DNA of 64,000 nucleotides, taken from the NCBI GenBank assembly GCA_016721845.1, contig JADKHK010000003.1, forward strand, positions 124,001 through 188,000, written 5' to 3'. Every line of letters starts with the position of its first letter. Positions within the stretch are counted from its first letter, which is position 1. The DNA is from Lysobacterales bacterium (GTDB lineage Bacteria > Pseudomonadota > Gammaproteobacteria > Xanthomonadales > Ahniellaceae). The translations under genes and the position numbers were made by a program. This document shows, piece by piece, positions 53,963 to 63,290 of this stretch. The notes under the pieces were generated by a model. The model worked only from the letters and a program-made list of their open reading frames with translations, did not search any database and was not told the DNA's origin.

Positions 53963-56455
53963 TCAGTGCGCTTCGCGCGGGCGCAGCAGCCAGCGGCAAA
54001 GTGCGGGCAGAAAGATCATCGCGGCGATCATGTTGACGATGAACATGAAGGTCAGCATCACGCCCATGTCGGCCTGGAACTTCAGGTCGGACCAGATCCA
54101 CGTCGCCACGCCCGCGGCCAGGGTCAGCGCGGTATAGAAGATCGCGATGCCGGTGGTCTTGAGCGCACCGAAATAGGCTTCGGTGAGCGTGCGTCCGGAA
54201 TGCATCGACTCGGCCATGCGCGCGTAGATGTAGATGGCGTAGTCGACACCGATGCCGACGCCGAGCGCGACCACGGTCAGCGTATTCACCTTCATGCCGA
54301 TGCCGAGTTCCACCATCAGCGTGTGCCCGAGCTCGGTCACCAGCACCAGCGGCAGGGTGATGCACAAGGCTGCCAGCGGCGAGCGGAAGCTCAGCAGGCA
54401 CATCACGAACACCGCCGCGTACAGCAGGTACAGCATCATGTGCTCGACTTCGCGCACCTTGTCGTTGATCGCTGCCATCACGCCGACGTTGCCGGTCGCC
54501 AGTCGCAGGTTGGCCTGGTCGGTCCGGTATTCCTCGCCGTTCGCGGCGGCCGCTTCGACCGCCTTGTCGCGATTGACGCGGAAGTTCACGTCATAACTCT
54601 TGTTCTCGGTGCGGAAGGCCTCGACCGCCTTGACGACACGGTCGATGGTGGTGGCGCGATGGTCGGTAGTGAAGATCTGCACCGGCATGGCCTTGCATTC
54701 CGGGCTGTCGATCAGGCCGGAGTCCGACTCGATCGCCTGCAGGCTCTGCCGCAGCAGGTTGGAATCGCGCGGAATCACGCGCCAGCGCACGTTGCCTTCG
54801 TTGTAGCCGGCATAGATCACCTTGGCGATGTTCGGCAGCGTGATGACCTGCTGCACGCCTTCGACATTGCTCATGTGCCAGGCGAAGCGATCGATCAGCG
54901 CCATCGCCTTCGGACTTTCGGTGCACGCGAACGGACCACCCTCGGCGATCACGTTGATCATGTCGACGCCGAGCGCGAACTTCTGCGTGATGAGTTTCGC
55001 ATCGGTGTTGTAGCGGGCCTCCGGCCGCAACTCGGCCACGCCTTCCTGGGCGTCGCCGACCATGACCTTGTCGCCCTGTGCTTCGGCGAAGAACCAGATC
55101 GTCGCTCCGATCAGGATGACGACCAGGGCCGGCATCGGCTTGCTGAGCTTCGCCATCACCCGCCACATCGCGTCGAACTTGGTCAGCTGGCGCAGGCGGT
55201 ACTCACGCTTCTTGTGCAGGTTGCTGAGGTTCGTGTAGCTGAGCAGGACGGGCAGCAGGATCAGGTCGGTCAGGATGGTCAGGGCCACGCCGATGGTCGC
55301 CGTGATCGCCAGCTCGCGCACCATGCGGATGTCGATCAGCATGATCGTCGCGAAGCCGATGCAGCCGGCGAGCAGCGCGACCGCCCCCGGGACCAGCAGC
55401 ATGCGGAAGGACCGGCGTGCCGCTTCCAGCGCCGGCACGGCCTGCGCTTCGCGCTGCCGCAGCTCTTCGATCGTGCCTTCTTCGAGCCCGCCGTAGAAGA
55501 TCTCGCCACGGAACCGGTTGATCATCTGCTCGCCGTGGCTGACCGCGATCGCGAAGATCAGGAACGGCGTCAGCATGTTCATCGGATCAATGCCGTAGCC
55601 CAGCAGCCGCAATGCGCCCAGCATCCAGACGACTGAAATCAGCGCCGCCAGCACGGTGAGCGAAGCCAGCTTGCCGGACATCGAATACAGGAACAGCAGC
55701 AACCAGGTGAAGCCGATGGTGAGCAGGAAGAAGTTGATCACCGAGCGCGCGCCGTCGGCGATATCGCCGACCATCTTCGCGAACCCGATCACGTGGATGC
55801 TGAGCCCGTCCTTCTCGTATTTCTGCCGGATGGCTTCGAACTGCCCGGCGATCTTCTGGTAGTCGAGCTTGGTGTGGGCGGCACCGCCCTCGGGCACGAG
55901 GTCAGCCCAGACCATGGCGCCGGAGAAATCCTTGGCGACGAGACGGCCGACCACGCCGGCCTTGACGATGTTCGACCGGATCGTGGCGAAATCTTCGGGC
56001 GTCGGTTCGAAGCCTTCGCTGTTCGGCGTGAACGACGACGGGATGACGTTGCCGCCGGCGAAGCCATCCTCGACGACTTCGACGAAACGCACGTTCGGCG
56101 TGAAGATCGAACGCACGCGGGCGTCGTCGACCTCGTCGAGCGAGATCACGTCGTTCGTGACCATTTCCATGGTCTGCATGAACTTCTTGTTGAACATGTT
56201 GCCGTTCTTGTCCATCACCGCCACGAGCACGCGGTTGGCACCGCCGAACTCCTGCTCGTAGTCGAGGAACGTCTTCATGAATTCGTGGTCGAGCGGGATC
56301 TGCTTCTTGAACCCGGCGTCGACGCGCAACTGTGCCGCGAAGAACAGCATCACCGCGGTCACCAGCGCGAACAGCGCCAGTACCAGCATGCGATTGCCGA
56401 AGACGATGTTTTCGAGTGCCCGGCCGAAGGCGCCTTGATTGCTGCTACCGATCAT
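53963..56455 (-). CDS. RND/MMPL-type transporter
   Basis: 830 residues with two repeats, each of one membrane helix, a large periplasmic domain and five helices. VLALFALVTAVMLFFAA begins the first, and LVVILIGATIWFFAEA the second. GIDPMNMLTPFLIFAIAVSHGEQMI and NTLTVVALGVGIGVDYAIYIYAR hold the membrane-core motifs of the MMPL type. Together with DUF1302, DUF1329 and YCF48-like proteins this transporter forms a recurring gammaproteobacterial cluster thought to handle hydrophobic molecules or lipids. It is 19 bp after the YCF48-like gene. Confidence 0.85.
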   Translation of the reverse strand: MIGSSNQGAFGRALENIVFGNRMLVLALFALVTAVMLFFAAQLRVDAGFKKQIPLDHEFMKTFLDYEQEFGGANRVLVAVMDKNGNMFNKKFMQTMEMVTNDVISLDEVDDARVRSIFTPNVRFVEVVEDGFAGGNVIPSSFTPNSEGFEPTPEDFATIRSNIVKAGVVGRLVAKDFSGAMVWADLVPEGGAAHTKLDYQKIAGQFEAIRQKYEKDGLSIHVIGFAKMVGDIADGARSVINFFLLTIGFTWLLLFLYSMSGKLASLTVLAALISVVWMLGALRLLGYGIDPMNMLTPFLIFAIAVSHGEQMINRFRGEIFYGGLEEGTIEELRQREAQAVPALEAARRSFRMLLVPGAVALLAGCIGFATIMLIDIRMVRELAITATIGVALTILTDLILLPVLLSYTNLSNLHKKREYRLRQLTKFDAMWRVMAKLSKPMPALVVILIGATIWFFAEAQGDKVMVGDAQEGVAELRPEARYNTDAKLITQKFALGVDMINVIAEGGPFACTESPKAMALIDRFAWHMSNVEGVQQVITLPNIAKVIYAGYNEGNVRWRVIPRDSNLLRQSLQAIESDSGLIDSPECKAMPVQIFTTDHRATTIDRVVKAVEAFRTENKSYDVNFRVNRDKAVEAAAANGEEYRTDQANLRLATGNVGVMAAINDKVREVEHMMLYLLYAAVFVMCLLSFRSPLAALCITLPLVLVTELGHTLMVELGIGMKVNTLTVVALGVGIGVDYAIYIYARMAESMHSGRTLTEAYFGALKTTGIAIFYTALTLAAGVATWIWSDLKFQADMGVMLTFMFIVNMIAAMIFLPALCRWLLRPREAH

Positions 56456-56474
56456 TGCGTTTCTCCGTCACGGC

Positions 56475-57608
56475 TCAGGGTTGATAGAAGCTGACGCCGG
56501 TTTCGCCGACGACCGTGTATTCGCCGGGTCCGAGGACCAGCACCGACGACAGCACGACACCGGCCGGATGCGTGGTGGCCAGGAAAGCATCGCTGTCGCT
56601 GCTGCGCGAGAGCACGATGCCGTTGCCGCCGACCAGCACGGTCGAGCCATCGGCACCCATCGCGCCACCCATCAGACTGAGTTCGGTGCCCGTCTCGCGC
56701 TTGGTCCAGGTGCTGCCGAGATCGTTCGATTCGTAGACATTGCCGCGCAGGCCGAAGCAAAGGACATGATCGCCGCTGCCGCCGATCACGCCGAACATCG
56801 AACCCTCGTAGGGCAACTGGATGCGCTGCCAGGAGCTGCCGCCATCAGTCGAGCGGAACGCGGCGCCGCGCTCCGCGACGATGAACAAATTGCCATTGCC
56901 GGTTCGCGCAATGCCGTTGAGATGCGGATCAGTCTCTTCATCGAGATCCAGATCGGCCGCGTTGAAATTCCAGCTCTCGTCGTCGAGCGAGGGCGCGACG
57001 GCATCCTGAGCAAGTTCTTCTTCGGTCGGCGCGGCAGCCGTGCCGCGGTTCAGGATGTCGACGTAATTCCAAGACTCGCCGCCATCGTCGGTGCGCAGCA
57101 GGGTGGCGTAGGCGCCCACCGCAAAACCATGGTCGACATCGGTGAACAGCACATCCAGCAAGGGCGCGCCGTTGCGCGGATCCGGGTTGTCACGGTCGAA
57201 CAGCACCACGCGCTTGCGAGCCCAGGTCAGGCCGCCATCGTCCGAGCGCAACACGATGCCATCGTGGCCGACCGCGTAGACGCGCTGTTCGATCGCGGTC
57301 ACGGCCGTGAGATTGGAGCGGGTCGGCACGTGCTCGATCTGACGCCAGCCGTCGCGGCGCGTTTCACTCACGAGAATGTGGCCGCGTTCACCGACGGCCA
57401 CGGCACGGTCGCCGGCATCGACGATGTCGAGAATCAGCGACGACGCCACCTTGGGCAACACTTCCGCTTCAAGCACCGACGGGTCGTCGGCCGTCGGCAT
57501 GCCCGGCGTCATAGCCGCCGGCTCGTCCTGAGCCTGCACACCCAAGCCGCACGCCAGTGCCAGCAAACCCGCGGCGATTCCGCCGATGCGCAATGTGGTC
57601 TGTTTCAT
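56475..57608 (-). CDS. YCF48-like beta-propeller exported protein
   Basis: 377 residues with a signal peptide (GIAAGLLALACGLGVQA). Repeated blades read VYAVGHDGIVLRSDDGGLTW, GFAVGAYATLLRTDDGGESW, LFIVAERGAAFRSTDGGSSW, LCFGLRGNVYESNDLGSTW, the BNR/YCF48 pattern. It is presumably periplasmic and an accessory of the RND transporter encoded next. Confidence 0.87.
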   Translation of the reverse strand: MKQTTLRIGGIAAGLLALACGLGVQAQDEPAAMTPGMPTADDPSVLEAEVLPKVASSLILDIVDAGDRAVAVGERGHILVSETRRDGWRQIEHVPTRSNLTAVTAIEQRVYAVGHDGIVLRSDDGGLTWARKRVVLFDRDNPDPRNGAPLLDVLFTDVDHGFAVGAYATLLRTDDGGESWNYVDILNRGTAAAPTEEELAQDAVAPSLDDESWNFNAADLDLDEETDPHLNGIARTGNGNLFIVAERGAAFRSTDGGSSWQRIQLPYEGSMFGVIGGSGDHVLCFGLRGNVYESNDLGSTWTKRETGTELSLMGGAMGADGSTVLVGGNGIVLSRSSDSDAFLATTHPAGVVLSSVLVLGPGEYTVVGETGVSFYQP

Positions 57609-57640
57609 CGATGAACCCTTGACTGCCTGTCCAAGCCCTT

Positions 57641-57682
57641 AAAACAAAAGGCCGACCGCCCCGATGATCGGAACGGCCGGCC
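57641..57682 (-). terminator. Intrinsic terminator between DUF1329 and YCF48-like genes
   Basis: On the minus strand a 15-bp stem (57650-57664 with 57668-57682; three G-U wobbles, loop of three) is followed by TTTTGTTTT. It would end or attenuate the lipase-DUF1302-DUF1329 transcript before the transporter pair. Confidence 0.75.
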
Positions 57683-57705
57683 CGAGCGAGCGCCGTACGG
57701 CCCCT

Positions 57706-59067
57706 TCAGCGAATGCCGCGCTGACGCAACGACTGCGGCGAGAAATTCTCCGGCGCTGTGCGGAAGCCGAAATCGATCGTGGTCTTTTCCTCGTTATCGA
57801 GCAGTCCCGAGATATAGCGACCCGATTGCAGGTCGTGGTGCGTCTCGATCGTCGCCCAATAGGTCGGCACTTCGTAGTAGTTGATCGATGGTGCTTCCGA
57901 GTAGCGCCACAAGCCGCCACGACCATCGTAATGGTCGATCGCGACGATCTGGTAGCTGTCCTCGTCGAGGTAATAGGTGCGGCGGCTGTTGATGTGGCGC
58001 ATGCCCTTCTTCAGCGTCGCATCGACCACCCACACGCGATGCAGTTCATAGCGCAGCAAATCCGGATTCAGGTGGCCGGGGCGCACCAGATCCTTCAGCT
58101 TCACCGCATTGCTGTGCGCCTTGTAGGCGTTGTAAGGAACGAACATCTCCTTCTTGCCCACCAGCTTCCAGTCGAAGCGGTCCATGGCGCCGTTGAACAT
58201 GTCGGTCATGTCATTGGTGCGCAGGCCGTCGGTCGCGGTGCCCGGATTGTCATAGGCCACGTTGGGTGCACGACGCACGCGACGCTGTCCCGGGTTGTAG
58301 ATCCACGCCTGTCGCGGCTGGGCGCTGGCGTTCAGGGTTTCGTGCACGAGCAGCACGTTGCCCGCCAAGCGCGCCGGGGACACCACTTCCTGGAAGAAGT
58401 AGAGCAGGATGTTGTTGATGTTTTCGGTGGTCGCACCCTTGCGGTAGTACAGACCCAGGAACTCTTCCTCGATGCGGATCGGCGTGTAGGCGCCGGTCGC
58501 GGTCGGCGCGACCTGATTGGCGTAACGCTTGCCGCCGGTGCTCTTGTACTTGAGCTTGTGGTTCCACATCGGCTCGAAGCCGTTCTGCGGCACCGGGAAC
58601 GGGAAACCGAGCGATGCACCCTGCACACCCTCGCCATTCGCGACCAGCTTCGCCGCCGTCGCGTTCGCGCGGGTGGCGTTGTACACCTCCTGCGAGAACG
58701 ACGCCGAACGCCGCGTCGGATAGACATTCATCTTGAACGTCTTGTACTTGGCGAACATCGCCATCTGACCCGGCGTGAGCTTGGCCGCGTAGTCCTTCGC
58801 GTTCTGCGGGGTGATCGCGAACAACGGCTTGTCGGCCGCGAACGGATCGGGGTGGAACATGCCGGCACGATAACCTGCCGGTGGGCGGGTGATGCCGCCG
58901 GTCCACGCAGGAATGGTGCCGTCCTTGTTGCCAGCGGTTTCTGCACCGACCGGGGTCAAGTCCTTGCCGAGGCGAGCCGCCTGATCGGCGGTGACGCCGG
59001 CCTGTACCGCGCTGGCCATGGCGAGGGCCGAAGCCGCCGCCAGGATGCCGTTTCGAATCTGTCGCAT
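57706..59067 (-). CDS. DUF1329 exported protein
   Basis: 453 residues; signal peptide (NGILAAASALAMASAVQA), then GVTADQAARLGKDLTPVGAE and WTGGI, the family's conserved N-terminus. YYLDEDSYQIVAIDHYDGRGGLWRY and QSGRYISGL mark the C-terminal half. The family resembles LolA/LolB-type lipid carriers in fold expectation. GGAGGGAGATCC precedes the ATG. It is 13 bp after the DUF1302 gene. Confidence 0.9.
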   Translation of the reverse strand: MRQIRNGILAAASALAMASAVQAGVTADQAARLGKDLTPVGAETAGNKDGTIPAWTGGITRPPAGYRAGMFHPDPFAADKPLFAITPQNAKDYAAKLTPGQMAMFAKYKTFKMNVYPTRRSASFSQEVYNATRANATAAKLVANGEGVQGASLGFPFPVPQNGFEPMWNHKLKYKSTGGKRYANQVAPTATGAYTPIRIEEEFLGLYYRKGATTENINNILLYFFQEVVSPARLAGNVLLVHETLNASAQPRQAWIYNPGQRRVRRAPNVAYDNPGTATDGLRTNDMTDMFNGAMDRFDWKLVGKKEMFVPYNAYKAHSNAVKLKDLVRPGHLNPDLLRYELHRVWVVDATLKKGMRHINSRRTYYLDEDSYQIVAIDHYDGRGGLWRYSEAPSINYYEVPTYWATIETHHDLQSGRYISGLLDNEEKTTIDFGFRTAPENFSPQSLRQRGIR

Positions 59068-59080
59068 GGATCTCCCTCCG

Positions 59081-60937
59081 TCAGAACGAATACTTGACCG
59101 TGAACGAGACAAAGTCGCGGTCGTGGATCAGGTTCAGGTGACCGGCGCCGCGGAACTCGGTGTAGCTGAGGTCTGCCGCCCACTGATTCAGGTAGGTCGC
59201 TTCAACGCCCACGGTGAGCGACTTGCGGCCTTCCAGGAAGTTGCCGCCCGGACCCGGGGTGATGCCGTTGACGTCATGGTTGAACGCGAGACGCGGCGAC
59301 ATGTTGAACGGAGAACCGAACACGTTGTTGTAGTCGGCTCGGGCCGCAAGGCGATAGCCCCACGAGAAACGCGTCGGGAAGCCGTCGCACTGCGAGACCG
59401 GATTGACCAATGCGCCGCCGGTCAGCAGGTCGCCGCCGCAGCCGGTATCGGTGCCGTCACCCTGGTAACGCAACAGGTCCGGCGACGGCAGATCCCAGAC
59501 TTCGGTGCCGCCGAATTCGGCGACCGTCGCGATCTGCTGCGCGCCCAGCCAGTTGCCCGGACCGAAGGCCTTGGTCAGCGTGAATTGCAGCTGGCTGACT
59601 TCATGGCGTTCCCAGCCGCGCACATAGTCGCCCGGACCATATTCGCCAAGCTGGCTGATGAAGCGGTTGCCCGGTGCCGGGATGAAGGGATTCAGCGGGC
59701 TCAGCGCCGAGAACAGCAACTCGACGTCGTCGAACTGCAACGGCATGTTGTCGCGATAGGACAACTCGCCCTGCAACGCGATGCCGGTATCGCCGAGCGT
59801 GGTATTGAAGCTCATGCCGTACATCCGGATGTCTTCCGGGTATTCGACGATGTTGCGACCGGAATTCGGCAAGGTGCTGGTCACCGCGTAGCCAGAGAGC
59901 AGCGGCAGGCGGCTGTGATAGTTCAGGAAGAAGAAGCCGAACTCGGTGTCGTTCAGGGTCGGCGAGAAGTAGCGCAACGCCGCACCGTACTGGCCGTTGT
60001 CATCGGCATAATCGTCCGGCAACCGCGGGATCGCCTGCAGGCAGGACGCACGCTCGAGGGCATCGGACGAGAACCGCAGCACGTTGCCGCAGTTCGCGAA
60101 ATTCGCCGGCTCGTTGGCGCGGCCGAAGCCGAGCATCACGAAGTCTGCGCCGAGGGTGGCGAAGTCATTGGTGCTGAAGTAGGTGCCCATCGGGTCCGGC
60201 TCGGTCTGCTCGAACTCGAGCAGGTACAGGGCTTCGACCGACAGATTCTCATTGACCGCAAACGAAGCCTGGATCATGTCGACGGGCAGGAACGCCTCCT
60301 TCAATTCGGCACCGGCGACGCGCAACTTGGACACGTCGATCGGGTTCACGACATTGATGCCGTTCTGGATGAAGGTGCTTTCGCCCCAACTCACCGCCTG
60401 GCGACCCACTCGAACCGATGTCTCGTGGCCACCGAGATCCATGTTGTGGAAGACGAAGGCATCCAGCAGGGTCAGGCGCGTGCCGACTTTTTCCCGGGCT
60501 TCTTCGGTCAGATCGGCGCGGTCGGCGTTTTCCCAATCGTAGAAGTAGCTGGCGCGCGCGAATGCACCCGAGTTCTCCTTGTAATTCAGGGAGAACTCGC
60601 TGGTGATCTTGAACGCGTTCGAGAACAGGTCGCCGTCGTCGTAATTGAGGTTACCGTCGTCGCCGTTCACCGAGAAACGGCCGGGTGCGTTGATCTGGTC
60701 GGTGATCGGTGTGGCCGCCACGAACGGGTTGATGTTGGCAAGGCCGACCAATTCCTGGTCGCGCTGCTGCAGACGCATCGAAGCGCCGTAGGAAAGCGTG
60801 GTGTCGATCGTGCCGTTCCAGTCGCCATGACTGAATTCGATGGCGTGGGCCGGGGCCGCGAATGCGCTGGCGAGCGCCAGCGAGATCGCGGTTCCCAGCG
60901 TGCGACGGCGCGCGTGCTTGGCATTGAGGTAGGTCAT
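59081..60937 (-). CDS. DUF1302 outer-membrane protein
   Basis: 618 residues. After a signal peptide (TLGTAISLALASAFAAPAHA) comes IEFSHGDWNGTIDTTLSYG, the DUF1302 start, with GRQAVSWGESTFIQNGINVVNP in the middle and an aromatic end (FVSFTVKYSF) expected of an outer-membrane barrel. It pairs with DUF1329 in nearly all known neighbourhoods. The large plus-strand open frame over this region is antisense noise. Confidence 0.92.
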   Translation of the reverse strand: MTYLNAKHARRRTLGTAISLALASAFAAPAHAIEFSHGDWNGTIDTTLSYGASMRLQQRDQELVGLANINPFVAATPITDQINAPGRFSVNGDDGNLNYDDGDLFSNAFKITSEFSLNYKENSGAFARASYFYDWENADRADLTEEAREKVGTRLTLLDAFVFHNMDLGGHETSVRVGRQAVSWGESTFIQNGINVVNPIDVSKLRVAGAELKEAFLPVDMIQASFAVNENLSVEALYLLEFEQTEPDPMGTYFSTNDFATLGADFVMLGFGRANEPANFANCGNVLRFSSDALERASCLQAIPRLPDDYADDNGQYGAALRYFSPTLNDTEFGFFFLNYHSRLPLLSGYAVTSTLPNSGRNIVEYPEDIRMYGMSFNTTLGDTGIALQGELSYRDNMPLQFDDVELLFSALSPLNPFIPAPGNRFISQLGEYGPGDYVRGWERHEVSQLQFTLTKAFGPGNWLGAQQIATVAEFGGTEVWDLPSPDLLRYQGDGTDTGCGGDLLTGGALVNPVSQCDGFPTRFSWGYRLAARADYNNVFGSPFNMSPRLAFNHDVNGITPGPGGNFLEGRKSLTVGVEATYLNQWAADLSYTEFRGAGHLNLIHDRDFVSFTVKYSF

Positions 60938-60964
60938 GGAAGTTCTCTCCGCTTCTGCGTCGTC

Positions 60965-63157
60965 TTACTGGGTACGGATCACGGACGTGTTCGTGACCTG
61001 CACGGCTTGGCCGTCGCTCACGATCATGCTCGCCATCTGTGTCTGCATTTCGACCGTCGCTGCGCCCGATGCGGCCGGGCTGAGCAACGAACCGTGGTCA
61101 CCGGCGGTGAAGCGCACGGCACCGCGAATGGCCGCAGCCTGCGAAGTGGCCGTCAGCGTGCTCAGGTTGAGCGCGCGGATCAGCGGTTCGGTGCCGGACA
61201 AGGGCGCGCCGGTGACCGAGTTCGGAATCACCTGATCGGACAGGACCGCGCCACCACCGACGACTTCGTGCAACAGGATCTTGTCGCCCGAAGCGATCGA
61301 TCGTGCCGCGAAGTTCAGCGGATCCGCCGAATCGATGGCCTGCTGCGCCGCGCCGAGGAACTGGTCGAAGCTGGGCGTGCCGGCAGTGACGCCGGAAGCC
61401 GCCAGGCCGGCGCGGATGCGCGGACCGAAGGTGGCCGAACCGTTCAGCATCTGCGCGATGCCGCCGCCCGGTACCGAGAGCACGGCGGTCGAGACCGTCG
61501 GCTCCAGCGCGACGAAGTTGAGGCCGACGATCGAACCCAGCGACTGACCGACGAAGAAGATGCGCGACCCGTCGAAGTCCGGCGTCGCGTCGCCGTCCAC
61601 CGACATGGTCGGCACGGTCTTGGCGAGCGTGAACAGGTCGGCCACGGCCTGGCGCAGGTTGTCGCGCGAGGTGAGCAGGCTGGTCAGATTGATCGTGTAA
61701 GTACCCGATCCGTCGACCACACCGTCCGGGCCTGCGGCGCCGGTGGTGTTGTTGCTGAAGTCGAGGTCGAAGGTACGCTCGTTCGCGATCGCGCCGAACG
61801 GCGTGTTCTCGATGTAGAACCCGCTGATGCCCGGATCGATCGACCGGATGCCGTGCAGCGGCTGGTCAATCGCGACGACGGCGAAACCCTGCGCCGCCAT
61901 CGTGGCGGAAATCGCCAACGCGTCGGCACGATTGCGGGTGATGCCATGCTGGAAGATCACCACCGGCCAACCCGCAGCCGGCTTGGTGCGGCCGGAAGCC
62001 GCATTCGGCACCGTCGCGAGTACCGGGATCACCTGCGTCGACTTCGCGACCGGGATTGGATTGGCATAGGTCAGGTTGGTCGAGGTCGGATCGAGGCCGA
62101 GCGTATTGAACGGCGCCGTGTAGGCACCGGCACCGGCTTTCCAGTTGCCGGTCAGCGGACCGGTCGGGTTCTGCGCGGTCGGGGCGTCGAGGTAGTACTT
62201 CACCGGCATGACACCGATGATGATGTCGGCGACCGGCGGCAAGCCAGCCGCAGCCGTCGTCAGCCCGCTCGGTGCGAGCGTGGCCTGGCTGGCCGTGGTG
62301 ATCGAGCGCACCGCACTCAACACCGGGGTGATGCTCTGCGTCGTCGCGGTCCAGGTCAGCACGATCTCGCTGCGCGGAATGCCTTGCGAGGCCGCTGCGG
62401 CTTCATGCGAATTGGTGATCAGGCGCAACGGTTCCAGCGAGCAGGCACTCGCCACCGGCAGCAGCGGATCGGTCGACTGCGCTGTCGTGGCGCAGGTCGG
62501 CCGGCCAGTCTGGCTGACCGGGGTGATCAACGGGCTGGTGCGCTGGGTCAGGAAGTAGGTCTGGTCCGGGGTCGCGTCGTTGCCGGCCGCGTCCTTCACG
62601 TCGTCGGTGACCACGGCCATGTAGGAGCTGAGCTCCTCCAGCGCCTTGGTCGGGACGATCGCGATGGTCTTGCCGGTGGCGTCCGAGGGCGCCTGCACCA
62701 CGGCGAATTCGGTCGCGGCCAGTTCGCGCTGCACGCTCAGGACTTGCCGCGTGGTCGGATTGATCGTGACCTTGAAGACGCGGATCGACTGGCCCGCGAC
62801 CAGCGTGTTGGCACGCGGCGCGACCGACAGGTTGAAGCGCCAAGGCGCCACCGTGGACCAGCCATCCAGCGCATTGATCGCGCGCACCGGACCATTCGCC
62901 GAATTGTTCGGATCGGCCGGGACCGGCAGCGACGCATTCAGCGTCAGGTCGGTCGTGCCCGAGAACGCCAGATCGGTCGGAAACGGCACCGCGCCCGTGG
63001 TCGGGTTGAATACGGCGGTGATCACACCGGTTACGAGCGAACCATCGTCGTTGCGCGACACGGGGGCATCCACCGCGCGCGGGCTGTTGCTGCTGCTGCT
63101 GCACGCCGCGAGCAGCGCGGACGACAAGGCAGTCGCCAAAATGAGTCGGGCCTGCAT
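60965..63157 (-). CDS. VolA/Pla-1-like lipoprotein lipase
   Basis: 730 residues from ATG 63157 (AAGGAA upstream). Signal with lipobox LSSALLAACSSS, so it is a lipoprotein. The catalytic domain shows VVIFQHGITRNRADAL (oxyanion region), FFVGQSLGSIVG (nucleophile elbow GxSxG) and AGDHGSLL near the end for the catalytic His. The size and layout match extracellular lipases/lysophospholipases such as Vibrio VolA. It is first in the minus-strand run, 27 bp before DUF1302, implying that it releases fatty acids that the DUF1302/DUF1329 proteins then handle. Confidence 0.82.
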   Translation of the reverse strand: MQARLILATALSSALLAACSSSSNSPRAVDAPVSRNDDGSLVTGVITAVFNPTTGAVPFPTDLAFSGTTDLTLNASLPVPADPNNSANGPVRAINALDGWSTVAPWRFNLSVAPRANTLVAGQSIRVFKVTINPTTRQVLSVQRELAATEFAVVQAPSDATGKTIAIVPTKALEELSSYMAVVTDDVKDAAGNDATPDQTYFLTQRTSPLITPVSQTGRPTCATTAQSTDPLLPVASACSLEPLRLITNSHEAAAASQGIPRSEIVLTWTATTQSITPVLSAVRSITTASQATLAPSGLTTAAAGLPPVADIIIGVMPVKYYLDAPTAQNPTGPLTGNWKAGAGAYTAPFNTLGLDPTSTNLTYANPIPVAKSTQVIPVLATVPNAASGRTKPAAGWPVVIFQHGITRNRADALAISATMAAQGFAVVAIDQPLHGIRSIDPGISGFYIENTPFGAIANERTFDLDFSNNTTGAAGPDGVVDGSGTYTINLTSLLTSRDNLRQAVADLFTLAKTVPTMSVDGDATPDFDGSRIFFVGQSLGSIVGLNFVALEPTVSTAVLSVPGGGIAQMLNGSATFGPRIRAGLAASGVTAGTPSFDQFLGAAQQAIDSADPLNFAARSIASGDKILLHEVVGGGAVLSDQVIPNSVTGAPLSGTEPLIRALNLSTLTATSQAAAIRGAVRFTAGDHGSLLSPAASGAATVEMQTQMASMIVSDGQAVQVTNTSVIRTQ

Positions 63158-63290
63158 GCTTGTTTCCTTCGTCAGGGTCATCGGGAGCGCTTCAAACGCG
63201 CGTAGGTATCATAGGTAGAGGCTTCAACCGATTGCAACGCAATTCTCACAATCTTCTTCTGCTGCACTGCAGCACACGAGGCGCTTCTCC

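Noticed and set aside
53186..55636. An 816-codon open frame on the plus strand
   Set aside because: It overlaps the EamA gene in another frame and the RND gene on the other strand; its residues are His/Asp/Arg-rich shadow sequence.
58991..63205. A 1404-codon open frame on the plus strand
   Set aside because: It is antisense to three well-supported genes (DUF1329, DUF1302, lipase). The composition is Arg/Gly-rich as expected from the opposite strand of GC-rich coding DNA.
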